Below are positions 60,541-64,000 of a DNA stretch of 64,000 nucleotides, in pieces. The DNA is from Echinometra lucunter (lineage: Eukaryota > Echinodermata > Echinoidea > Camarodonta > Echinometridae): positions 35,474,340 to 35,538,339 of the forward strand of contig CM057153.1 in the NCBI GenBank assembly GCA_029962745.1, written 5' to 3'. How positions within the stretch are numbered: the first letter of the stretch is position 1; the number at the start of each line of letters is the position of its first letter. Made by a program: the position numbers and the translations under genes. The notes under the pieces were generated by a model, which worked only from the letters and a program-made list of their open reading frames with translations, did no database searches and was not told the DNA's origin.

Positions 60541-61359
60541 TGTTTTTAACCTTATGCTGATTTTGGTGGTTTCAAATGGCAGTTGATTAGTCTTCATATC
60601 AGTAATGTCATCTTTTTAGCTTATAAATGTTTCATATTTCCTAGTTTTATTTGATATTTAACATGACAAAGAAATTGTTAGTACATTGTATTATGAAGAT
60701 GAGAAAAAAGAATATAGTAAGAAATTAATACATCAGTCGCCTGTCTTGTAATAAGAAGCAATTGATGAGGATTGATTACAAGTCCCCCAAATTAATCACA
60801 AATTTACAAGCTCCATCTCTTTAGAGCAGAGTTGCATTTAATATCGAAATCAGATTGCTTCGAATCCATCACAAATTTTTGTAAGATGGGGCCCTGGCAT
60901 TTTTTGTTTCTTTTTGTTTGTTTTTTGTTTGTTTTTTGTTTGTTTTTTGTTTGTTTTATTTGTTTTCTATTTTTTTTTGGGGGGGGGGGGGGTTTAATCT
61001 CTGGGTAAACTAAGTGTATGCCCAACTGGATGTAGAATACATGCAAGAAAACAATATGCATTTGAATTAATGAATGATGCCATTTCACTCCAAAGCTGTC
61101 TCAAGTATTTTATTAAGATTGGTCATGATTTTGAAGAATATTCTACCATTTACATGCTGCCCACTTGCATCTTTTAAACAAATTTAACATTTACATAATA
61201 ATTTTGAAATGTCAATTTCCCTCCACATTCGCTATAATTGCTTTCCTGTCTGTAGAAATGAACTTATTTTATGTTGGGAGGACAGGTTCCTTCCATTCAT
61301 TTATTTTGTATTTAATGCTTGTTCGAATGTTTCATGAAGGAAGATTTTTGCATGGTGGT
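60541..61359. other. intergenic, no gene recognised
   Basis: Contains a GTTTTTT-rich stretch (60900-60975) and a G-run (60980-60992). No gene recognised. Confidence 0.5.
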
Positions 61360-61575
61360 TTAGATAGGATGAGAGGCTTACAGTATTCACCATGTGGTTT
61401 AGTCCTGAAAAGGGCTGTTGGGTTTGAAAATAGACTAGATGTGATTCTTTCATGAGTATGTGCTGGCCCTTTTCGGGACCACCACCACATAAAAGAATCA
61501 CACCCTATCTATTTTCAAACCAACAGTCCTTTTCAGGACTAACCACATGGTGAACACTCTAAACCTCTTATGTTA
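61360..61575. repeat. foldback with histone-3'-stem-loop-like hairpins
   Basis: Inverted arms of about 75 bp (61370-61450 and 61488-61565) pair closely. Each arm holds a hairpin followed by a CCACA tail: AGTCCTTTTCAGGACTAACC at 61525 (+) and AGCCCTTTTCAGGACTAAAC at 61416-61401 (-). A third, imperfect hairpin GGCCCTTTTCGGGACCACCA lies at 61465 (+). Canonical metazoan histone mRNA 3' ends have a 6-bp stem, a TTTC-type 4-base loop and a trailing ACCA. No histone coding sequence is nearby. Confidence 0.65.
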
Positions 61576-62630
61576 ATGCTCTGTTTTTTTCTCAGAAGTC
61601 TCAGCTGTCTACTCATATGTACATGAAATTGTGAATTACAAATTAAACATCTAAAAAGCTGATATTTATTCTAGTCTTTACTGGATATCTTAAAGTCATT
61701 ACTCGTATATCGCTGCCACAATATGATTGTGAAAATACATGTGTTCACAGGTGTGTGGTGTGAATCTCAGACAAGACTTGTCTGTGAGATAGATATGTTA
61801 GGTGAAGGTTGTGAGTTCTAGCAACCTTAAGTCCCATTGCTTGATCCATGTGTATGAGATGATGTAAGCCTACCTAGCCGCAGACAATAAAGTGGCAATT
61901 CCACACCAGGAAAATTACCCAGTTTGTTTGAAAATTGATTGAAATTTCATGAAAGTTTTGCATTACCTTTTCTTTTTAATTCGAAGAACAGAACACAGTC
62001 TTTCCATAATCTTATTGGGAAATGTGAGATATCAGGTTGTTGCTTCTGTTGTCGTTTCTTTGAACTAAAATTTTCTTGGTAAGCAATTTAATCATTCTTT
62101 CTTCGATTTAAAAAAATGCTCAGTCAAATAATTCAGTTGAATCCAAAAGTTTAATGGTTTACTTTAGCCAAAACCATGTAAAAAAGCTTAAAATTCTGAT
62201 CCAAGTATCAAAGTGAATTATCAGCCCAGCTTTGTTTCAAGTTATGCACGTTTCTCTCCAGAATCCATAGTTGCTATTAAACTATCCAACAAGACGTGCT
62301 CTGCATAGTGGAATGCACTTTGCGTTCATTACTTGTAGTTGTTGACTTCTTGATATGTTCTGCAAGCCTGTAGCAAACTTTTATGTCGTCAAGAACAACT
62401 TTTGTTCAAGAAGTACACATGCAGTCAGTAAATAGGCCTACTGCCCTGAAGCTGGAAGTTCCCAAATCTTCTGCAAAGACAGTGGTCATTAAGGACGGGT
62501 TTCTCTGTACTCTCATTCATTATTCTACATGTACATGTAGGACAAGAAATGTAACGGGGATTAATAGGGCGAGCATTTCGCAGTAGTCTTAAACAATTTT
62601 GACGCAAAGGTTACATTTGGCAGAGAGCAT
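61576..62630. other. intergenic, no gene recognised
   Basis: No gene or clear repeat seen. Confidence 0.45.
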
Positions 62631-62960
62631 TATGTCATGTGTACACTCTTAAAACAATCCAGTCGGATTTGACTACATTACTGGATCAACCGGGAACTTG
62701 CACTATTTCTCGTCAAAATGATCAGAATGCTAGTCATTTTCACTCATATCCGAGTCAGTTTTGACTAGAAAACTCTTAATGCTTATCATTTTGACTAGAA
62801 ATGGTGTAAGTGCCCGGTTGATCCGGTAATCTAGTCAAATCTGACTTGGATTCTAGTGAAAATGACTAGCATTCTGGTCATTTTGACCAGATATAGTGCA
62901 AGTTCCTGGTTGATCCGGTAATCTAGTCAAATCCGACTAGATTGTGTACACATGACGTAA
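62631..62960. mobile_element. TIR element, TATGTCATGTGTACA-ended
   Basis: Ends TATGTCATGTGTACA and, inverted, TACGTCATGTGTACA. Within are direct repeats of CCGGTTGATCCGGTAATCTA (about 62815 and 62908; the left arm holds a related inverted form) and many TCATTTTGACTAGAA-like units. About 330 bp, non-coding. Confidence 0.7.
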
Positions 62961-64000
62961 TAGAGTAATGGAAATCCTGCTATTGCTATCACTCAGTCAT
63001 ATGCAACCTTTGCTTCAGAGTTCTGTAGAGTGTACATGTGGATAGTGGGACAGCGGTAGGGTGGACCTCATTAGCAGTCGAATGTGACCCACACTTATAG
63101 CGGCAGGTTCCCAACAAGTGGTAACATTTCAGAGACATACAATTCGTTGAAACAAGACAATCCAGGAAGTTATGGTAAACAATATATCTGAGGTTGCTCA
63201 CATGTCAAGTTATGAATGTAGAACATGCATTCATCACATGTCAAGTTATGAATGCAGAAGATGCATTCAAACCCACCACAGTGACCTCATCTTCACCACC
63301 CCTCTCTCTCTCTCTCTCTCTCTGAAGACCACCTGTCTAGTATTAAAGGGGGTACCCAATGCTGAAACAATGTTAGTTCATTTAAAAGATCATGATTTTA
63401 TTAGTAGAAAATCATCTGCCTAAAAATTTTTAAGAAGTGTTGCCACGGAAACCCCCAAATGTGGTAAGATTTCAGGATATTTTTGACCCCTCAGCTGTGA
63501 CCCAGTTTCAACTGGGTACCCACTTTGACGTCAAAATGACGTCAAAGTGGGTACCTTGTCGCGCAATTCTAGCAAAATGCGCGCAAGGTATAATAATTGT
63601 ACAGTCTAGCGCTCACAACAACTGCAACTGCAAACCCCCCCCCCCCCCTCATTTTAAGGAAAAATGATATTATTGTTAATCAGTTGGTGAAGTTTTTCAT
63701 AAAATTGTTATAAACGACGGTCATAATAGAATTTTCATTTGAAATGTCCCTAAAAACCAAAAAAGTGGTTATTTTTCGCTCGCTAGCAAAATAAAAGAAT
63801 CATATGTGTGTGGGGGTCAGGTCGGATGAGTAAGGGTGTGTATTTGTATACTTAAGTGTGAGTTCACGCAAGAAATTTCGGCAAAAAAGTCGATTATCCC
63901 CCCACTCCTCAAAACGGATTTACGCCGGTGTCATAGGCATACATGTATTCGTGACCTAAGTGCTATTTTTCGATATAGAAATGTGGAGTGTGGTACACAA
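62961..64000. other. intergenic to window end
   Basis: Short CT tract at 63301-63323, C-run at 63636-63650, palindrome at 63515-63555. A pair of direct repeats (CACATGTCAAGTTATGAATG at about 63200 and 63236). No gene recognised. Confidence 0.5.
63515..63555. repeat. 19-bp-arm palindrome with two CRE-like sites
   Basis: Arms GGTACCCACTTTGACGTCA and TGACGTCAAAGTGGGTACC are exact inverses separated by AAA. Each arm ends in the full CREB/ATF site TGACGTCA. A second hairpin (CCCAGTT-TC-AACTGGG, 63501-63516) abuts it. Confidence 0.85.

Noticed and set aside
1..64000. CRISPR array, given many direct repeats
   Set aside because: Repeats are microsatellites, SINEs or long tandem units; none has short uniform repeats with unique spacers, and the DNA is eukaryotic.

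Overview
The window looks like nuclear DNA from a marine invertebrate deuterostome, most likely an echinoderm. The reasons are AT-rich sequence, metazoan split genes with GT-AG introns, dense short inverted-repeat transposons, tRNA-derived SINEs, CR1-type LINE remnants and very many microsatellites. The taxon is an inference from repeat style and gene structure and cannot be fixed from the sequence alone. No prokaryotic operon, rRNA or CRISPR array is present.

Three complete protein genes can be read. (1) At 15.6-17.6 kb (+) a single-exon gene encodes a 675-residue type II membrane protein with two GT31 (beta-1,3-galactosyltransferase-type) domains in one chain; the first has lost key acidic residues and the second keeps them. 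(2) At 32.2-24.2 kb (-) an eight-exon gene encodes a 456-residue ankyrin-repeat protein with an unusual Cys-containing C-terminus. (3) At 48.4-59.9 kb (+) a nine-exon DBR1 gene encodes the RNA lariat debranching enzyme (644 residues, all metallophosphoesterase motifs intact, one GC-AG intron). A separate 42-codon zinc-ribbon/B-box-like exon at 47.4-47.5 kb (-) lies inside a transposon.

Layout: 0-5.6 kb is intergenic DNA with LINE and SINE remnants; 8.0-9.0 kb is a tandem array of ~396-bp units carrying tRNA-like genes between (TA)n tracts; 9.3-10.2 kb and 41.6-42.4 kb are two arrays of a GAGCGAGCGAAGCGAGCGAG motif; 13.0 kb holds a 7SL-RNA-like SINE head; 19-24 kb holds terminal-inverted-repeat (TIR) elements and a structured repeat element whose internal ~150-bp tandem units carry nuclear-receptor-like half-sites (second copy at 34.1-34.7 kb); 36-46 kb is almost all repeats; 46.29-48.27 kb is a 1,977-bp transposon with C/G-tract ends and 8-bp target duplications, inserted into a LINE just upstream of DBR1. 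The DBR1 introns hold a pogo-type element and several small foldback elements. 60-64 kb holds the DBR1 3' region, a foldback with histone-3'-stem-loop-like hairpins and a 19-bp-arm palindrome with two CRE-like sites.

The three genes have no obvious shared pathway (glycosylation, ankyrin scaffold, intron turnover). The best candidates for something new are the 46.3-48.3 kb transposon carrying a Zn-finger exon, the tandem GT31 protein, the 7SL-like SINE, and the palindrome-capped repeat element in which paired bases differ between copies in a compensating way.
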